Source: Pseudorhodobacter antarcticus (lineage in GTDB: Bacteria > Pseudomonadota > Alphaproteobacteria > Rhodobacterales > Rhodobacteraceae). From it: a stretch of DNA of 64,000 nucleotides. The position numbers were made by a program, and so were the translations under genes. The notes beneath the pieces are model-generated. The model was given only the letters and a program-made list of their open reading frames with translations, did not search any database and was not told the DNA's origin. Below are positions 16,832-28,803 of this stretch, in pieces; the stretch's first letter is position 1; each line of letters opens with the position of its first letter. Where the stretch lies: NCBI RefSeq assembly GCF_900110135.1, contig NZ_FOCO01000009.1, positions 62,001-126,000 on the forward strand, written 5' to 3'.

Positions 16832-17530
16832 ATGGCAAAGTTTGGAAAACGGACGCGCGCGGCGCGGGAAGCCTTTGCTGGCAAAGATATGGTTTCTTTG
16901 GAAGATGCCGTTGCATTGGTGAAAGCCAACGCAAAAGCAAAATTTGACGAAACGCTGGAAATTGCGATGAACTTGGGTGTTGACCCGCGTCACGCAGACC
17001 AGATGGTGCGTGGCGTCGTGACCTTGCCGAATGGCACGGGCAAAACGGTGCGTGTGGCTGTGTTTGCACGCGGCCCAAAGGCCGATGAAGCAACCGCTGC
17101 TGGTGCTGACATCGTTGGCGCTGAGGACCTGATGGAAGCTATTCAAGCGGGCAAGATCGACTTTGATCGCTGTATCGCGACACCGGACATGATGCCGTTG
17201 GTCGGTCGTTTGGGCAAAATCTTGGGCCCACGCAACTTGATGCCAAACCCTAAGGTTGGTACCGTGACGATGGATGTGGCTGGCGCTGTTGGCAATGCCA
17301 AGGGCGGTGAAGTGCAGTTCAAGGTCGAAAAAGCTGGCGTTATCCATGCTGGTGTTGGCAAAGCATCGTTTGATGCGGCCCAATTGGCCGAAAACATCCG
17401 CGCCTTTGTAGATGCTGTGACGCGTGCGCGCCCTGCTGGCGCAAAAGGCACCTATGTGAAGAAAGTGTCGCTTTCTTCCTCGATGGGGCCGGGCGTTGCT
17501 GTTGATCTGGCATCGACCGCTGCGAAGTAA
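16832..17530 (+). CDS. rplA: 50S ribosomal protein L1
   Basis: The 232-residue protein has the L1 signature [21 protein letters not shown] and the usual two-domain length. L1 binds the mobile stalk of 23S rRNA near the E site, and in other bacteria it represses its own operon. It is tightly coupled to rplK (3-base gap). Its stop is followed after 8 bases by a 26-bp perfect inverted repeat (17539-17599). Confidence 0.97.
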   Translation: MAKFGKRTRAAREAFAGKDMVSLEDAVALVKANAKAKFDETLEIAMNLGVDPRHADQMVRGVVTLPNGTGKTVRVAVFARGPKADEATAAGADIVGAEDLMEAIQAGKIDFDRCIATPDMMPLVGRLGKILGPRNLMPNPKVGTVTMDVAGAVGNAKGGEVQFKVEKAGVIHAGVGKASFDAAQLAENIRAFVDAVTRARPAGAKGTYVKKVSLSSSMGPGVAVDLASTAAK

Positions 17531-17538
17531 TACGGGCG

Positions 17539-17599
17539 GGGCGGTGGATTTACACCCACCCTACGCTTAATGGGTAGGGTGGGTGTAAATCCACCGCCC
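17539..17599. repeat. 26-bp perfect palindrome: inverted pair of the GTAGGGTGGGTT-type element
   Basis: The arms at 17539-17564 and 17574-17599 are exact reverse complements (26 bp) around a 9-base loop. Each arm resembles the shorter elements after rplP (39142), rpmD (44141) and fusA (31825). Here two element copies face each other. There is no T-run, so it is not a classic terminator; it may act as an mRNA 3'-end block or processing site (inference). Confidence 0.8.
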
Positions 17600-17841
17600 G
17601 CAAAGAATTCCTGACCTTTCGAGGAAGGGATGGCGGGGCCGCCAAAACGGCCCTGTCCTGTCCGAGACGGTGGGGGGGCATCTGCCCTTAATCTTCCTGC
17701 CTGAGATGGGGAACGAGACAATTTTCTGAGGGTGTTTTCCTCGGGTGATCTGGCCTCGGGACCCGTAAAGGACCCGAATGTTCCTTTTTCGAAAGGGACT
17801 AATATGAGCCGGGGGGAAACCCCCAAACTTGGAGTGAAACT
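17600..17841 (+). promoter_or_regulatory. Likely L10 leader region
   Basis: These 242 bases between the palindrome and rplJ have no credible gene. They contain several GC-rich short inverted repeats, for example GGGGCCGCC...GGCCC near 17635-17652 and CGGGACCCG...GGACCCG near 17756-17777. In many bacteria this position carries the L10 leader RNA, bound by L10(L12)4 to repress rplJL. I infer the same from position only and cannot confirm the fold. A T-rich run with AAAGGGAC lies near 17783-17798. Confidence 0.4.
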
Positions 17842-18357
17842 GTGGATAGAGCACAAAAAGAGAAAGTGGTCGAGGAACTCGGCCAAATCTTCGAGCGCTC
17901 TGGCGTCGTCGTGGTAGCCCACTACGCCGGGATCACGGTTGCACAGATGCAGGACCTGCGCGCAAAAATGCGTGTTGTCGGTGGTTCTGTACGCGTTGCC
18001 AAGAACAAGCTCGCCAAGATCGCCCTTGATGGAAAGCCAGCTGCAAAGATGGCCGACCTTCTGACGGGTATGACCGTGATGGCCTATTCCGATGACCCTG
18101 TCGCAGCTGCGAAGGTCGCGGAAGAGTACGCCAAGAAGAACGACAAGTTCGTTATTCTTGGTGGTGCTATGGGTGACACGTTGTTGGACGCCGCTGGTGT
18201 GAAAGCCGTTGCCGCAATGCCGTCGCGTGAGGAGCTTATCGCTTCGATCGTGGGCTGTATCGCTGCACCTGCCGCAAACATCGCCGGTGCCATTGGCGCG
18301 CCTGCATCTAACATCGCCGGTATCTTGTCCACGATTGAGGACAAGGCTGCCGCCTGA
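17842..18357 (+). CDS. rplJ: 50S ribosomal protein L10
   Basis: The 171-residue protein, [20 protein letters not shown] after its start, uses a GTG start at 17842 with GGAG 7 bases upstream. L10 anchors L7/L12 dimers to the ribosome. The N-terminal rRNA-binding domain contains [15 protein letters not shown] and RVAKNKLAK, and the C-terminal helix ([19 protein letters not shown]) is the L12 docking helix. The gene follows a probable autoregulatory leader and precedes rplL. Confidence 0.95.
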   Translation: MDRAQKEKVVEELGQIFERSGVVVVAHYAGITVAQMQDLRAKMRVVGGSVRVAKNKLAKIALDGKPAAKMADLLTGMTVMAYSDDPVAAAKVAEEYAKKNDKFVILGGAMGDTLLDAAGVKAVAAMPSREELIASIVGCIAAPAANIAGAIGAPASNIAGILSTIEDKAAA

Positions 18358-18428
18358 GCAATCCCATGATCCGGCGTGGTTGTTATGACCTTCGTTGGAA
18401 CCCAACTTAAAATTGAACGGAACAGAAA

Positions 18429-18800
18429 ATGGCCGATCTGAAAAAACTCGCTGAAGAAATCGTAGGTTTGACCCTTCTTCAGGCACAAGAACTGAAAACC
18501 ATCCTGAAGGATGAATATGGCATCGAGCCCGCTGCTGGCGGCGCTGTGATGATGGCAGGCCCTGCAGCAGCTGCTGAAGCTGTTGAAGAGCAGACTGAAT
18601 TTGACGTTGTTCTGACCGATGCTGGCGCGAACAAAATCAACGTCATCAAAGAAGTGCGCGCGATCACCGGTCTTGGCTTGAAAGAAGCCAAGGACCTGGT
18701 TGAAGCAGGCGGCAAGGTAAAAGAAGGCGTTTCCAAAGCTGACGGCGAAGGCTTCAAAAAGAAGCTGGAAGAAGCTGGCGCCAAGGCAGAGCTGAAGTAA
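18429..18800 (+). CDS. rplL: 50S ribosomal protein L7/L12
   Basis: The 123-residue protein has the N-terminal dimerisation domain ([20 protein letters not shown]), an Ala-rich hinge (about 38-52) and the factor-binding C-terminal domain with [20 protein letters not shown]. It forms the flexible stalk that recruits EF-Tu and EF-G. It lies 71 bases after rplJ. A conserved-looking stem-loop lies between it and rpoB. Confidence 0.97.
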   Translation: MADLKKLAEEIVGLTLLQAQELKTILKDEYGIEPAAGGAVMMAGPAAAAEAVEEQTEFDVVLTDAGANKINVIKEVRAITGLGLKEAKDLVEAGGKVKEGVSKADGEGFKKKLEEAGAKAELK

Positions 18801-18837
18801 TTTAGCCTTAGTGCCGTAAGGCACCGCTTGAAAATAG

Positions 18838-18866
18838 GGCTGGGTGCGATCAATTCGCGCCCAGCC
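18838..18866 (+). other. Stem-loop between rplL and rpoB
   Basis: A 12-bp stem GGCTGGGTGCGA / TCGCGCCCAGCC with one G-T pair and a 5-base loop sits 38 bases after rplL, without a strong T-run. In E. coli the rplL-rpoB gap holds an attenuator and an RNase III site that set the polymerase-to-ribosome ratio. This hairpin could serve the same purpose (inference from position). Confidence 0.6.
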
Positions 18867-19053
18867 AAATGCGTGTTAAAGCGTGTCTTGGCAGGGATTT
18901 GCCCTAAAACCCCTTCCAAGGAGCGTTTGTGGTTCGGGAGCTTTTCGGTGGGACGAAAAGCATGAATGGAACCACATAACCCCTATCGCCGTGCGGCGCA
19001 TGACAGTGGCCCGACTGTTACGCGCCGGCGAAACGATGAAAGGTACTATGAGC

Positions 19054-22000
19054 ATGGCTCAGAGCTACGTAGGTCAAAAGCGTATCCGCCGTTATTTCGG
19101 CAAAATTCGTGAAGTCTTGGAGATGCCGAACCTTATTGAGGTTCAGAAATCCTCCTATGACTTGTTCCTGAAGTCGGGCGAAGGCCCGAAGCCAACCGAT
19201 GGGGATGGTATTCAGGGCGTGTTTCAATCGGTTTTTCCGATCAAGGATTTCAATGAGACGGCAGTTTTGGAGTTCGTGAAATACGAACTTGAAAAGCCGA
19301 AATATGACGTGGACGAATGTCAGTCCCGCGATATGACTTATGCGGCACCGCTTAAGGTGACGCTGCGGTTGATCGTGTTTGATGTCGATGAAGATACAGG
19401 CGCGCGGTCGGTTAAGGACATCAAAGAACAAGACGTATTCATGGGCGATATGCCTTTGATGACGCATAACGGCACGTTTGTTGTGAACGGCACGGAACGC
19501 GTGATCGTGTCTCAGATGCACCGTTCGCCCGGCGTGTTTTTCGACCATGACAAAGGCAAAACCCACTCCTCGGGCAAGCTGTTGTTTGCTTGCCGGATTA
19601 TCCCCTATCGCGGGTCGTGGTTGGATTTTGAATTTGACGCAAAGGACATTGTGTTCGCACGCATTGACCGCCGTCGCAAACTGCCGGTCACCACGCTGTT
19701 GTATGCGCTTGGCATGGGCCAAGAGCAGATCATGGACGCGTATTACAACACCGTCAGCTATACTTATCTGAAGAACAAGGGCTGGGTCACCAAGTTCTTC
19801 CCCGAGCGCGTGCGCGGCACCCGTCCGACCTTTGACATCGTAGATGCCGACACTGGCGAAGTGTTGTGCAAAGCGGGCGAGAAGATGACACCGCGGATGG
19901 TCAAGCAGATCATTGACGATGGTAAGGTCAAGGAGCTGTTGCTGCCTTACGACCAGATCGTTGGCAAATATGTGGCCAAGGATATCATCAACGAAGAAAC
20001 CGGCGAGATTTGGGTCGAGGCCGGCGACGAGTTGACGATGGAATATGACCGTGATGGTGAAGTCAAAGGCGGCACCCTGAAAGTGTTGCTCGACCAAGGC
20101 ATCACCGACATTCCGGTGCTGGACATCGACAACGTCAACGTCGGTCCCTACATCCGCAACACCATGGCGGCGGACAAGAACATGGGCCGCGATACAGCAC
20201 TTATGGACATCTACCGCGTTATGCGTCCGGGTGAGCCTCCAACGGTTGAAGCGGCGTCGAACCTGTTCGACACGCTGTTCTTTGACAGCGAACGTTATGA
20301 CCTGTCGGCCGTTGGCCGCGTGAAAATGAACATGCGTTTGGATCTGGGTCGCCCCGATACTCAGCGCACATTGGACCGTGCCGATATTGTGGCCTGTATC
20401 AAAGCCTTGACCGAATTGCGCGATGGCAAGGGCGAGATTGACGACATCGACCACCTTGGCAACCGCCGTGTTCGTTCGGTTGGCGAATTGATGGAAAACC
20501 AGTACCGCGTTGGTTTGCTGCGCATGGAACGGGCGATCAAGGAACGCATGTCCAGCGTTGAGATTGACACGATCATGCCGCAAGACCTGATCAACGCCAA
20601 ACCAGCCGCGGCTGCGGTGCGTGAATTCTTCGGCTCCTCGCAGCTGTCGCAGTTTATGGACCAAACCAACCCATTGTCCGAGGTGACGCACAAGCGCCGC
20701 CTTTCGGCGCTGGGGCCAGGCGGTTTGACACGCGAACGTGCGGGCTTTGAAGTGCGGGACGTTCACCCGACCCATTATGGCCGGATGTGCCCAATTGAAA
20801 CGCCAGAAGGTCAGAACATCGGCTTGATCAACTCTCTCGCGACCTTTGCGCGGGTGAACAAGTACGGCTTTATCGAAACACCGTACCGCAAGGTGATCGA
20901 CGGCAAAGTGACCGACGAAGTGGTTTATATGTCCGCGACCGAGGAAATGCGCCACACCGTTGCGCAGGCCAACGCGGTTCTGGATGAAGAAGGCCGCTTT
21001 GTGAATGATCTCGTTTCCACACGGAAATCGGGTGAATTCATGCTGAACCCATCGGAGGCTGTCGATCTGATCGACGTTAGTCCAAAACAGTTGGTTTCTG
21101 TTGCGGCATCTTTGATTCCGTTCCTTGAAAACGACGACGCCAACCGCGCCCTTATGGGCTCGAACATGATGCGTCAGGCTGTGCCTTTGGTCAAATCCGA
21201 TGCGCCGTATGTGGGCACCGGGATTGAAGGCATCGTGGCGCGTGACAGTGGTGCTGCGATTATGGCACGGCGTGCGGGCATCATCGACCAGGTCGATGCG
21301 CAGCGTATCGTCGTGCGCGCAACCGAGATGATGGAACCGGGTGAACCCGGCGTCGACATCTACCGTTTGCGCAAATTCAAGCGGTCCAACCAGTCGTCTT
21401 GCATCAACCAACGTCCGTTGGTGAAAGTTGGCGACACGGTTGTGCGTGGCGAAGTGGTGGCCGATGGTCCTTGCACCGACATGGGCGAATTGGCCGTTGG
21501 CCGGAACGTCATCGTCGCGTTTATGCCTTGGAATGGTTACAACTACGAAGACTCGATCCTGATTTCGGAGCGTATTCTGAAAGACGACGTGTTCACCTCG
21601 ATCCATATCGACGAATACGAAGTTGCGGCACGCGACACGAAACTGGGGCCAGAGGAAATCACGCGTGACATCCCGAACGTGGGCGAAGAAGCCCTGCGCA
21701 ATCTGGATGAAGCCGGAATTGTCTATATCGGCGCCGAAGTGCAGTCGGGCGACATTCTGGTTGGTAAAATCACGCCAAAGGGCGAAAGCCCGATGACGCC
21801 AGAAGAAAAGCTGCTGCGCGCGATCTTTGGGGAAAAAGCATCGGATGTGCGCGACACATCGCTGCGTCTGCCCCCCGGCGCGTTCGGTACGATTGTTGAA
21901 GTGCGTGTGTTCAACCGTCACGGTGTGGACAAAGACGAACGTGCGCTGCAGATCGAGCGTGAAGAAGTGGAGCGTTTGGCACGCGACCGGGATGACGAAT

Positions 22001-23187
22001 TGGTCATCTTGGAGCGTAACATCTATGCCCGTCTGAAAACCCTGATCACGGGCAAAACCGCGGTAAAGGGACCGAAAGGCATCCGTTCCGGTTCGACCAT
22101 TGATGAGGAATTGTTGGGCACGCTGTCGCGTGGCCAGTGGTGGCAGTTGGCATTGGGCGAAGAAGCCGAGGCCAAAGACGTGGAAGCGTTGCACGACCAG
22201 TTTGAGGCGCAAAAGCGTGCTTTGGATCACCGTTTCGACGACAAGGTCGAAAAAGTACGCCGCGGCGACGATTTGCCCCCCGGCGTGATGAAGATGGTCA
22301 AAGTGTTCGTGGCGGTGAAGCGTAAGCTGCAACCGGGGGACAAAATGGCTGGTCGTCACGGCAACAAGGGCGTTGTGTCGAAAGTGGTCCCACAAGAGGA
22401 CATGCCGTTCCTTTCGGATGGGACGACCGTGGACATTTGTTTGAACCCACTGGGCGTGCCATCGCGCATGAACGTTGGTCAGATTCTGGAAACCCACATG
22501 GGTTGGGCCGCGCGCGGCTTTGGGATGAAGATTGACGAGGCTTTGGCCGCATACCGCCGTTCTGGCGATATGACCCCGGTCAAGGACGCGGTGCGTCTGG
22601 CGTATGGCGATGAGACGTATGAGGCGGCGTTTGCCCATCAGGACGAGGAAACTTTCCTTGAACTGGCAGGTAACGTGACCGGCGGTGTACCGATTGCAAC
22701 GCCCGTCTTTGACGGTGCCAAAGAGGCGGACATCAATGATGCGTTGAAACGGGCAGGGTTCGCAGAATCCGGTCAGTCCATCGTGTTTGATGGCCGTTCG
22801 GGTGAACAGTTTGCCCGTCCGGTTACCGTTGGCGTCAAGTACTTGCTGAAGCTGCACCACCTTGTGGATGACAAGCTGCACGCACGTTCAACTGGTCCGT
22901 ATTCGCTTGTGACCCAGCAGCCGCTGGGTGGTAAGGCGCAATTCGGTGGCCAGCGTCTTGGGGAGATGGAGGTCTGGGCGCTTGAAGCCTACGGTGCCGC
23001 TTATACCTTGCAAGAGATGTTGACCGTGAAGTCGGATGACGTGGCAGGCCGCACGAAAATGTACGAGAGCATCGTGAAGGGTGAAGATAACTTTGAGGCC
23101 GGCGTGCCTGAAAGCTTCAACGTTCTGGTGAAGGAAGTGCGCGGCCTCGGCCTGAATATGGAACTCCTGGACTCGGAAGAAGAATAA
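19054..23187 (+). CDS. rpoB: RNA polymerase beta subunit
   Basis: A 1377-residue beta subunit. I chose the start [20 protein letters not shown] at 19054, matching alphaproteobacterial RpoB. The GAAAGG at 19038-19043 serves it or the ATG at 19048, and in-frame codons back to 18883 look untranslated. The rifampicin pocket reads [20 protein letters not shown] then [11 protein letters not shown], the susceptible type. The C-terminal [18 protein letters not shown] is intact. It is followed after 71 bases by rpoC. Confidence 0.98.
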   Translation: MAQSYVGQKRIRRYFGKIREVLEMPNLIEVQKSSYDLFLKSGEGPKPTDGDGIQGVFQSVFPIKDFNETAVLEFVKYELEKPKYDVDECQSRDMTYAAPLKVTLRLIVFDVDEDTGARSVKDIKEQDVFMGDMPLMTHNGTFVVNGTERVIVSQMHRSPGVFFDHDKGKTHSSGKLLFACRIIPYRGSWLDFEFDAKDIVFARIDRRRKLPVTTLLYALGMGQEQIMDAYYNTVSYTYLKNKGWVTKFFPERVRGTRPTFDIVDADTGEVLCKAGEKMTPRMVKQIIDDGKVKELLLPYDQIVGKYVAKDIINEETGEIWVEAGDELTMEYDRDGEVKGGTLKVLLDQGITDIPVLDIDNVNVGPYIRNTMAADKNMGRDTALMDIYRVMRPGEPPTVEAASNLFDTLFFDSERYDLSAVGRVKMNMRLDLGRPDTQRTLDRADIVACIKALTELRDGKGEIDDIDHLGNRRVRSVGELMENQYRVGLLRMERAIKERMSSVEIDTIMPQDLINAKPAAAAVREFFGSSQLSQFMDQTNPLSEVTHKRRLSALGPGGLTRERAGFEVRDVHPTHYGRMCPIETPEGQNIGLINSLATFARVNKYGFIETPYRKVIDGKVTDEVVYMSATEEMRHTVAQANAVLDEEGRFVNDLVSTRKSGEFMLNPSEAVDLIDVSPKQLVSVAASLIPFLENDDANRALMGSNMMRQAVPLVKSDAPYVGTGIEGIVARDSGAAIMARRAGIIDQVDAQRIVVRATEMMEPGEPGVDIYRLRKFKRSNQSSCINQRPLVKVGDTVVRGEVVADGPCTDMGELAVGRNVIVAFMPWNGYNYEDSILISERILKDDVFTSIHIDEYEVAARDTKLGPEEITRDIPNVGEEALRNLDEAGIVYIGAEVQSGDILVGKITPKGESPMTPEEKLLRAIFGEKASDVRDTSLRLPPGAFGTIVEVRVFNRHGVDKDERALQIEREEVERLARDRDDELVILERNIYARLKTLITGKTAVKGPKGIRSGSTIDEELLGTLSRGQWWQLALGEEAEAKDVEALHDQFEAQKRALDHRFDDKVEKVRRGDDLPPGVMKMVKVFVAVKRKLQPGDKMAGRHGNKGVVSKVVPQEDMPFLSDGTTVDICLNPLGVPSRMNVGQILETHMGWAARGFGMKIDEALAAYRRSGDMTPVKDAVRLAYGDETYEAAFAHQDEETFLELAGNVTGGVPIATPVFDGAKEADINDALKRAGFAESGQSIVFDGRSGEQFARPVTVGVKYLLKLHHLVDDKLHARSTGPYSLVTQQPLGGKAQFGGQRLGEMEVWALEAYGAAYTLQEMLTVKSDDVAGRTKMYESIVKGEDNFEAGVPESFNVLVKEVRGLGLNMELLDSEEE

Positions 23188-23258
23188 GCGGGCGGCCCCG
23201 GTTTGCAAAAGCCGGGGCACCCCATTCCCCTTTCGACGCCCCTTTCAAGGATTGAGAT

Positions 23259-26200
23259 ATGAACCAGGAACTTTCGACCAACCCGTTCAACCCGGTTGCC
23301 CCTGTCAAAACGTTTGACGAAATCAAGATCAGCCTGGCCTCGCCAGAGCGGATTTTGAGCTGGTCTTATGGTGAGATCAAAAAGCCGGAAACCATCAACT
23401 ATCGCACGTTCAAGCCCGAGCGTGACGGTTTGTTCTGCGCGCGTATCTTTGGCCCGATCAAAGATTACGAATGTCTGTGCGGCAAATACAAGCGCATGAA
23501 ATATCGCGGCGTTGTCTGCGAAAAATGCGGCGTGGAAGTCACGCTGCAAAAAGTGCGCCGCGAACGGATGGGCCATATCGAATTGGCCGCCCCCGTCGCG
23601 CACATCTGGTTTTTGAAGTCCCTGCCAAGCCGGATTGGTTTGATGCTGGACACCACGCTGCGGGATCTGGAACGCATCCTGTATTTCGAAAACTATGTGG
23701 TGATTGAGCCGGGTCTGACCGACCTGACCTATGGCCAGTTGATGACCGAAGAAGAGTTTTTGGACGCCCAAGATCTGTACGGCGCCGATGCTTTCACCGC
23801 CAACATTGGTGCGGAGGCCATTCGCGAAATGCTGGCCGCGATTGATCTGGACGCCACTGCGGAGCAGTTGCGCGAGGAGCTGAAAGAAGCGACTGGCGAA
23901 TTGAAGCCAAAAAAGATCATCAAGCGTTTGAAGATCGTTGAATCCTTCCTTGAATCCGGCAACCGCCCGGAATGGATGATCTTGACCGTTCTGCCGGTTA
24001 TTCCGCCAGAACTGCGCCCCTTGGTGCCGCTCGATGGAGGCCGCTTTGCGACCTCGGATTTGAACGACCTGTATCGCCGCGTGATCAACCGCAACAACCG
24101 TCTGAAGCGTTTGATTGAACTGCGCGCGCCTGACATCATCGTGCGCAACGAAAAGCGGATGCTGCAAGAAGCGGTTGATGCGCTGTTTGACAATGGCCGT
24201 CGGGGCCGCGTGATCACGGGCACCAACAAGCGGCCGTTGAAATCGTTGTCCGATATGCTGAAGGGTAAGCAGGGTCGTTTCCGCCAGAACTTGCTCGGCA
24301 AGCGCGTCGACTTCTCGGGCCGTTCGGTGATTGTGACCGGGCCGGAATTGAAACTGCATCAGTGCGGTTTGCCGAAAAAGATGGCGTTGGAACTGTTCAA
24401 GCCGTTCATCTATTCGCGTTTGGAGGCGAAGGGCCTGTCGTCCACCGTCAAGCAAGCCAAAAAGCTGGTCGAAAAAGAGCGTCCCGAGGTTTGGGATATC
24501 TTGGATGAGGTAATCCGCGAACATCCAGTGCTGTTGAACCGTGCGCCAACCTTGCACCGTTTGGGCATCCAAGCGTTTGAACCGATCTTGATCGAAGGGA
24601 AGGCCATTCAGCTGCACCCGCTGGTCTGTTCGGCCTTTAACGCCGACTTTGACGGTGACCAAATGGCAGTCCACGTTCCCTTGTCGTTAGAGGCACAGTT
24701 GGAAGCCCGCGTGTTGATGATGTCCACCAACAACGTGCTTTCCCCTGCAAACGGCGCGCCGATTATCGTGCCGTCGCAGGATATGATCTTGGGTCTGTAC
24801 TACACGACCATGGAGCGTAAGGGCATGATCGGTGAGGGTATGGCCTTTGCGGATGTGACCGAAGTGGAACATGCGCTGGCGGCCGGGGCCGTGCATTTGC
24901 ACGCCTCGATTAGAGCGCGGATCAAGCAGATCGACGCCGAAGGCAACGAGGTTTGGAAGCGGTTTGACACCACACCCGGCCGTTTGCGCCTTGGCAACTT
25001 GTTGCCCGTGAACACCAAAGCACCGTTTGATTTGGTCAACCGCTTGCTGCGGAAAAAAGACGTGCAGAACGTCATCGACACTGTTTATCGCTATTGCGGT
25101 CAGAAAGAGTCGGTTATTTTCTGCGATCAGATCATGACCATGGGTTTCCGTGAGGCGTTTAAGGCTGGCATTTCGTTTGGTAAAGACGACATGCTGATCC
25201 CCGACACCAAGTGGGACATCGTGAACGGCGTGCGCGATCAGGTGAAGGACTTTGAACAGCAGTACATGGACGGCCTGATTACGCAGGGCGAAAAGTACAA
25301 CAAAGTCGTTGATGCCTGGTCCAAGTGTTCGGACACCGTTGCGAGCGAGATGATGAAAGAAATCTCGGCTGTGCGTCATACCGATGCGGGCGTCGAACAG
25401 GAGCCGAACTCGGTCTATATGATGTCGCATTCGGGCGCGCGGGGTTCGCCTGCCCAGATGAAGCAGTTGGGCGGGATGCGTGGATTGATGGCCAAGCCGA
25501 ACGGCGAGATCATTGAAACGCCGATCATTTCGAACTTTAAAGAAGGTCTGACCGTGTTGGAGTACTTTAACTCCACCCACGGTGCCCGTAAGGGTCTGGC
25601 CGATACGGCTTTGAAAACGGCGAACTCTGGCTATCTGACCCGCCGTTTGGTGGACGTGGCACAAGATTGCATCATTCGCGCCCATGATTGTGGCACGGAA
25701 AACAGCATCACCGCTTCGGCGGCTGTGAACGATGGGGAGGTTGTTTCTTCCTTGTCCGAGCGGGTGCTGGGTCGCGTTGCAGCTGAGGATATTCTGGTCC
25801 CCGGTCAGGACGAAGTGATCGTGGCGCGTGGCGAGTTGATTGACGAACGCAAGGCAGATCTGATTGATCAGGCCGGTGTGGCGTCGGCGCGTATCCGCAG
25901 CCCATTGACCTGCGAAGCCGAAGAGGGCGTTTGCGCCCAGTGCTATGGCCGTGACTTGGCCCGGGGTACGTTGGTGAACCAAGGCGAGGCTGTTGGTATT
26001 ATCGCTGCGCAGTCGATTGGTGAACCGGGCACACAGCTGACGATGCGGACGTTCCACATCGGCGGTATTGCGCAAGGTGGCCAGCAGTCGTTTTTGGAAG
26101 CCAGCCAAGAAGGCAAGGTGGAGTTCCGCAACGCCAACTTGCTGGAAAATGCTGGTGGCGAACAGGTCGTTATGGGCCGGTCGATGCAGATCGCAATTGT

Positions 26201-27470
26201 CGATGAGGCGGGGCAGGAACGTGCTGCGCACAAGGTGTCTTATGGTGCCAAGGTTCACGTCAAGGATGGCCAGCAGGTCAAACGCGGCGCGAAGCTGTTT
26301 GAATGGGACCCCTACACTTTGCCAATCATCGCCGAAAAGGCGGGCGTTGCACGGTTTGTCGACCTGATCTCGGGCATTTCGGTGCGCGAAGATACGGATG
26401 ATGCGACAGGCATGACACAGCGGATCGTGTCCGATTGGCGTTCCGCGCCAAAAGGCAACGACTTGAAGCCAGAGGTCATCATCATGGATGCCAACGGCGA
26501 GCCTGTGCGCAACGAGGCCGGGAACCCGATTTCCTATCCAATGTCGGTTGACGCGATTTTGTCGGTCGAAGACGGTCAGGACATTCGCCCCGGTGACGTG
26601 GTTGCACGTATTCCGCGCGAAGGTGCCAAGACCAAGGACATCACCGGGGGTCTTCCCCGTGTGGCGGAATTGTTCGAGGCGCGCCGTCCAAAGGACAACG
26701 CGATCATCGCGGAATCCGATGGCTATGTACGGTTTGGCAAAGACTACAAGAACAAGCGCCGCATTACGCTGGAGCCGATCGATGACAGCTTGCAGCCGCT
26801 GGAATACATGGTGCCCAAGGGCAAGCATATTCCAGTTCAGGAAGGTGATTTCGTTCAAAAGGGCGATTACATCATGGACGGCAACCCAGCCCCGCACGAT
26901 ATTTTGCGGATCTTGGGGGTCGAGGCGCTGGCCAACTACATGATCGACGAAGTGCAGGACGTGTACCGTCTGCAAGGCGTGAAGATTAACGACAAGCATA
27001 TCGAAGTGATCGTGCGTCAGATGTTGCAAAAGTTTGAGGTCTTGGACTCAGGCCAAACAACGCTGCTGAAGGGCGAAAACGTCGATAAGCAAGAGTTGGA
27101 AGAAGCCAACGCGCGTGCACACAAACTTGGTGTGCGTCCGGCCACGGCAGAACCGATCTTGCTGGGCATCACCAAGGCGTCGTTGCAAACGCGCAGCTTC
27201 ATCTCGGCGGCGTCGTTCCAGGAAACCACGCGGGTTCTGACCGAGGCTTCGGTCCAGGGCAAGCGCGACAAACTGGTCGGCTTGAAGGAAAACGTCATTG
27301 TGGGTCGTTTGATCCCAGCAGGGACGGGCGGGGCCACCAGCCGCGTGAAGCGCATCGCCGCTGAGCGTGACTTGAAGGTTGTCGATGCACGTCGTTCGGA
27401 TGCGGAACATGCAGCCGCTTTGGCGGCACCCGAAACGGTGGCGGCAGCGACAAGCGACGAACAGGAATAA
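23259..27470 (+). CDS. rpoC: RNA polymerase beta' subunit
   Basis: A 1403-residue beta' subunit. The N-terminal zinc ribbon contains [13 protein letters not shown] and CEKCGV. The catalytic Mg-binding motif [12 protein letters not shown] holds D463, D465 and D467. A second zinc site ([16 protein letters not shown]) and the trigger-loop region [13 protein letters not shown] are present. An AAGGATTGAG Shine-Dalgarno precedes the ATG. The gene ends in a terminator at 27492, closing the rpoBC unit. Confidence 0.98.
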   Translation: MNQELSTNPFNPVAPVKTFDEIKISLASPERILSWSYGEIKKPETINYRTFKPERDGLFCARIFGPIKDYECLCGKYKRMKYRGVVCEKCGVEVTLQKVRRERMGHIELAAPVAHIWFLKSLPSRIGLMLDTTLRDLERILYFENYVVIEPGLTDLTYGQLMTEEEFLDAQDLYGADAFTANIGAEAIREMLAAIDLDATAEQLREELKEATGELKPKKIIKRLKIVESFLESGNRPEWMILTVLPVIPPELRPLVPLDGGRFATSDLNDLYRRVINRNNRLKRLIELRAPDIIVRNEKRMLQEAVDALFDNGRRGRVITGTNKRPLKSLSDMLKGKQGRFRQNLLGKRVDFSGRSVIVTGPELKLHQCGLPKKMALELFKPFIYSRLEAKGLSSTVKQAKKLVEKERPEVWDILDEVIREHPVLLNRAPTLHRLGIQAFEPILIEGKAIQLHPLVCSAFNADFDGDQMAVHVPLSLEAQLEARVLMMSTNNVLSPANGAPIIVPSQDMILGLYYTTMERKGMIGEGMAFADVTEVEHALAAGAVHLHASIRARIKQIDAEGNEVWKRFDTTPGRLRLGNLLPVNTKAPFDLVNRLLRKKDVQNVIDTVYRYCGQKESVIFCDQIMTMGFREAFKAGISFGKDDMLIPDTKWDIVNGVRDQVKDFEQQYMDGLITQGEKYNKVVDAWSKCSDTVASEMMKEISAVRHTDAGVEQEPNSVYMMSHSGARGSPAQMKQLGGMRGLMAKPNGEIIETPIISNFKEGLTVLEYFNSTHGARKGLADTALKTANSGYLTRRLVDVAQDCIIRAHDCGTENSITASAAVNDGEVVSSLSERVLGRVAAEDILVPGQDEVIVARGELIDERKADLIDQAGVASARIRSPLTCEAEEGVCAQCYGRDLARGTLVNQGEAVGIIAAQSIGEPGTQLTMRTFHIGGIAQGGQQSFLEASQEGKVEFRNANLLENAGGEQVVMGRSMQIAIVDEAGQERAAHKVSYGAKVHVKDGQQVKRGAKLFEWDPYTLPIIAEKAGVARFVDLISGISVREDTDDATGMTQRIVSDWRSAPKGNDLKPEVIIMDANGEPVRNEAGNPISYPMSVDAILSVEDGQDIRPGDVVARIPREGAKTKDITGGLPRVAELFEARRPKDNAIIAESDGYVRFGKDYKNKRRITLEPIDDSLQPLEYMVPKGKHIPVQEGDFVQKGDYIMDGNPAPHDILRILGVEALANYMIDEVQDVYRLQGVKINDKHIEVIVRQMLQKFEVLDSGQTTLLKGENVDKQELEEANARAHKLGVRPATAEPILLGITKASLQTRSFISAASFQETTRVLTEASVQGKRDKLVGLKENVIVGRLIPAGTGGATSRVKRIAAERDLKVVDARRSDAEHAAALAAPETVAAATSDEQE

Positions 27471-27491
27471 TCTGTTCTAGAACATTGATTT

Positions 27492-27525
27492 GGCCCCTCA
27501 CAGGTGACTGTGTGGGGCCTTTTTG
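27492..27525 (+). terminator. Intrinsic terminator after rpoC
   Basis: The stem GGCCCCTCACA / TGTGTGGGGCC has one T-T mismatch and an 8-base loop, and is followed by a T5 run. It ends the rpoBC transcript. Confidence 0.88.
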
Positions 27526-27616
27526 TTTTGTGTGGGATACAAAATTCGCGGGGCAGGGGGCTTGACCCAATGCAACCCGCGCGGACAGGTTGAACACCAG
27601 CGGGCAGGGGGGCATC

Positions 27617-28537
27617 GTGGCAGTCACAGACAACACACGCGGCATCATTTTCATGGCCGTGGCAATGGCGACCTTTACCGTGAACGACAGTTTCATGAAA
27701 GCTGCAACCCAGATTTTGCCCTTGTCACAAGCCATCGTTATTCGCGGCGGTTTAACCATCGTTGCCCTTTTGGTGCTGGCCCGTGTTATGGGGGTGCGCA
27801 CGTTGCGCGTGGCAAAGGTGGACCGCAAATTGCTGGGCTGGCGCACTGTGGCGGAACTTGGGGCCACGCTGACCTTTTTGTTGGCATTGATGAACATGCC
27901 TCTCGCCAACCTCTCGGCAATTTTGCAATCCTTGCCGCTGGCGGTGACTTTGGGGGCGGTGATCGCGCTGCGCGAACCTGTGGGCTGGCGGCGGATGACG
28001 GCGATTGGTGTGGGGCTTGCGGGGGTTTTGCTGATCGTGCGCCCCGGGACCGAGGGGTTTAACGTCTGGTCGGTGCTTGCCCTTATTTCCGTCGCGTTTG
28101 TGGTGGTCCGCGACTTAACCACGCGGCAGTTTTCAAAAGGTCTGCCGTCGGTCACAATTGCGATTTACACTTCGGTTTCCGTGACGTTGATGGGGCTGGC
28201 GGGCTTGTTTATCCAAGATTGGATCCCGGTGCCGCCGCGCGCGCTTGCCATGCTGGCGGCCGCCGCTGCGATGCTGATCATGGGGTATCTGTTTATTGTG
28301 ATGGCAATGCGGGTAGGGGATGTGGCGATTGTGGCCCCGTTCCGCTATTCCGCGCTGATCTGGGCAATTCTGATCGGGTGGTTGGCCTTTGGTGAAATCC
28401 CCAAGGCGCTGACCTTTGTGGGGGCGGCCATTGTGGTGGGAACCGGCCTTTACACCTACCTGCGCGAACATCAGGTGCAGCGCAAAATCGCGGCCACTGC
28501 GGCGTCGATGACGGGGACCGCCACCCCCGATAGGTAG
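27617..28537 (+). CDS. EamA/DMT-family membrane transporter
   Basis: A 306-residue inner-membrane protein with about ten hydrophobic helices in two EamA repeats: first half TRGIIFMAVAMATFTVNDS to VGLAGVLLIVRPG, second half WSVLALISVAFVVVRDLTTR to the end. The drug/metabolite transporter superfamily exports amino acids, nucleotides or other metabolites, and the substrate is unknown. The preferred start is GTG at 27617 with AGGGGGG 7 bases upstream; a TTG at 27590 also keeps the frame open. It is an isolated gene between the rpoC terminator and the str promoter and has no evident link to either. Confidence 0.85.
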   Translation: MAVTDNTRGIIFMAVAMATFTVNDSFMKAATQILPLSQAIVIRGGLTIVALLVLARVMGVRTLRVAKVDRKLLGWRTVAELGATLTFLLALMNMPLANLSAILQSLPLAVTLGAVIALREPVGWRRMTAIGVGLAGVLLIVRPGTEGFNVWSVLALISVAFVVVRDLTTRQFSKGLPSVTIAIYTSVSVTLMGLAGLFIQDWIPVPPRALAMLAAAAAMLIMGYLFIVMAMRVGDVAIVAPFRYSALIWAILIGWLAFGEIPKALTFVGAAIVVGTGLYTYLREHQVQRKIAATAASMTGTATPDR

Positions 28538-28549
28538 CGGGCCTGCGTG

Positions 28550-28578
28550 TTGACATCCCCCGCGACTCCCCTTATACG
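28550..28578 (+). promoter_or_regulatory. Sigma-70 promoter upstream of rpsL
   Basis: TTGACA (28550-28555) is followed by a 17-base spacer and TATACG (28573-28578), a near-consensus promoter about 225 bases upstream of rpsL. The long leader between them (28585-28803) has no gene. It is the best promoter seen in the window and probably drives the str operon. Confidence 0.72.
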
Positions 28579-28803
28579 CCGCCTCACCTGACACTTGCGC
28601 AAGCGGGAAAAGGGTCTCAAAGACTAAAGTGGTCACGATCCGGGCCTTAAAAACCCCGATCCTCTGGAATTCCACCGCACCGTCACCCGTTTGGGCGACG
28701 AATGCGGTTTTGGTGTTTTGTGAAGGCACAAGATGCCGTCGAGAAGCAGTGTGCCGGAACCGATCCGGTGCGAGTATTGACAGTTGCAACACGAGGAACG
28801 TGA

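Noticed and set aside
17732-17917. Small ORF in the rplJ leader ([13 protein letters not shown]...)
   Set aside because: It overlaps the rplJ start out of frame and has no independent Shine-Dalgarno or similarity.
19018-22881. Open frame of 1287 codons antisense to rpoB
   Set aside because: It mirrors rpoB codon usage in a high-GC genome, has no family similarity and lacks start signals; rpoB on the other strand is certain.
24687-27029. Open frame of 780 codons antisense to rpoC
   Set aside because: Shadow frame over a certain gene, rich in His, Arg and Gln as expected of reversed coding sequence.
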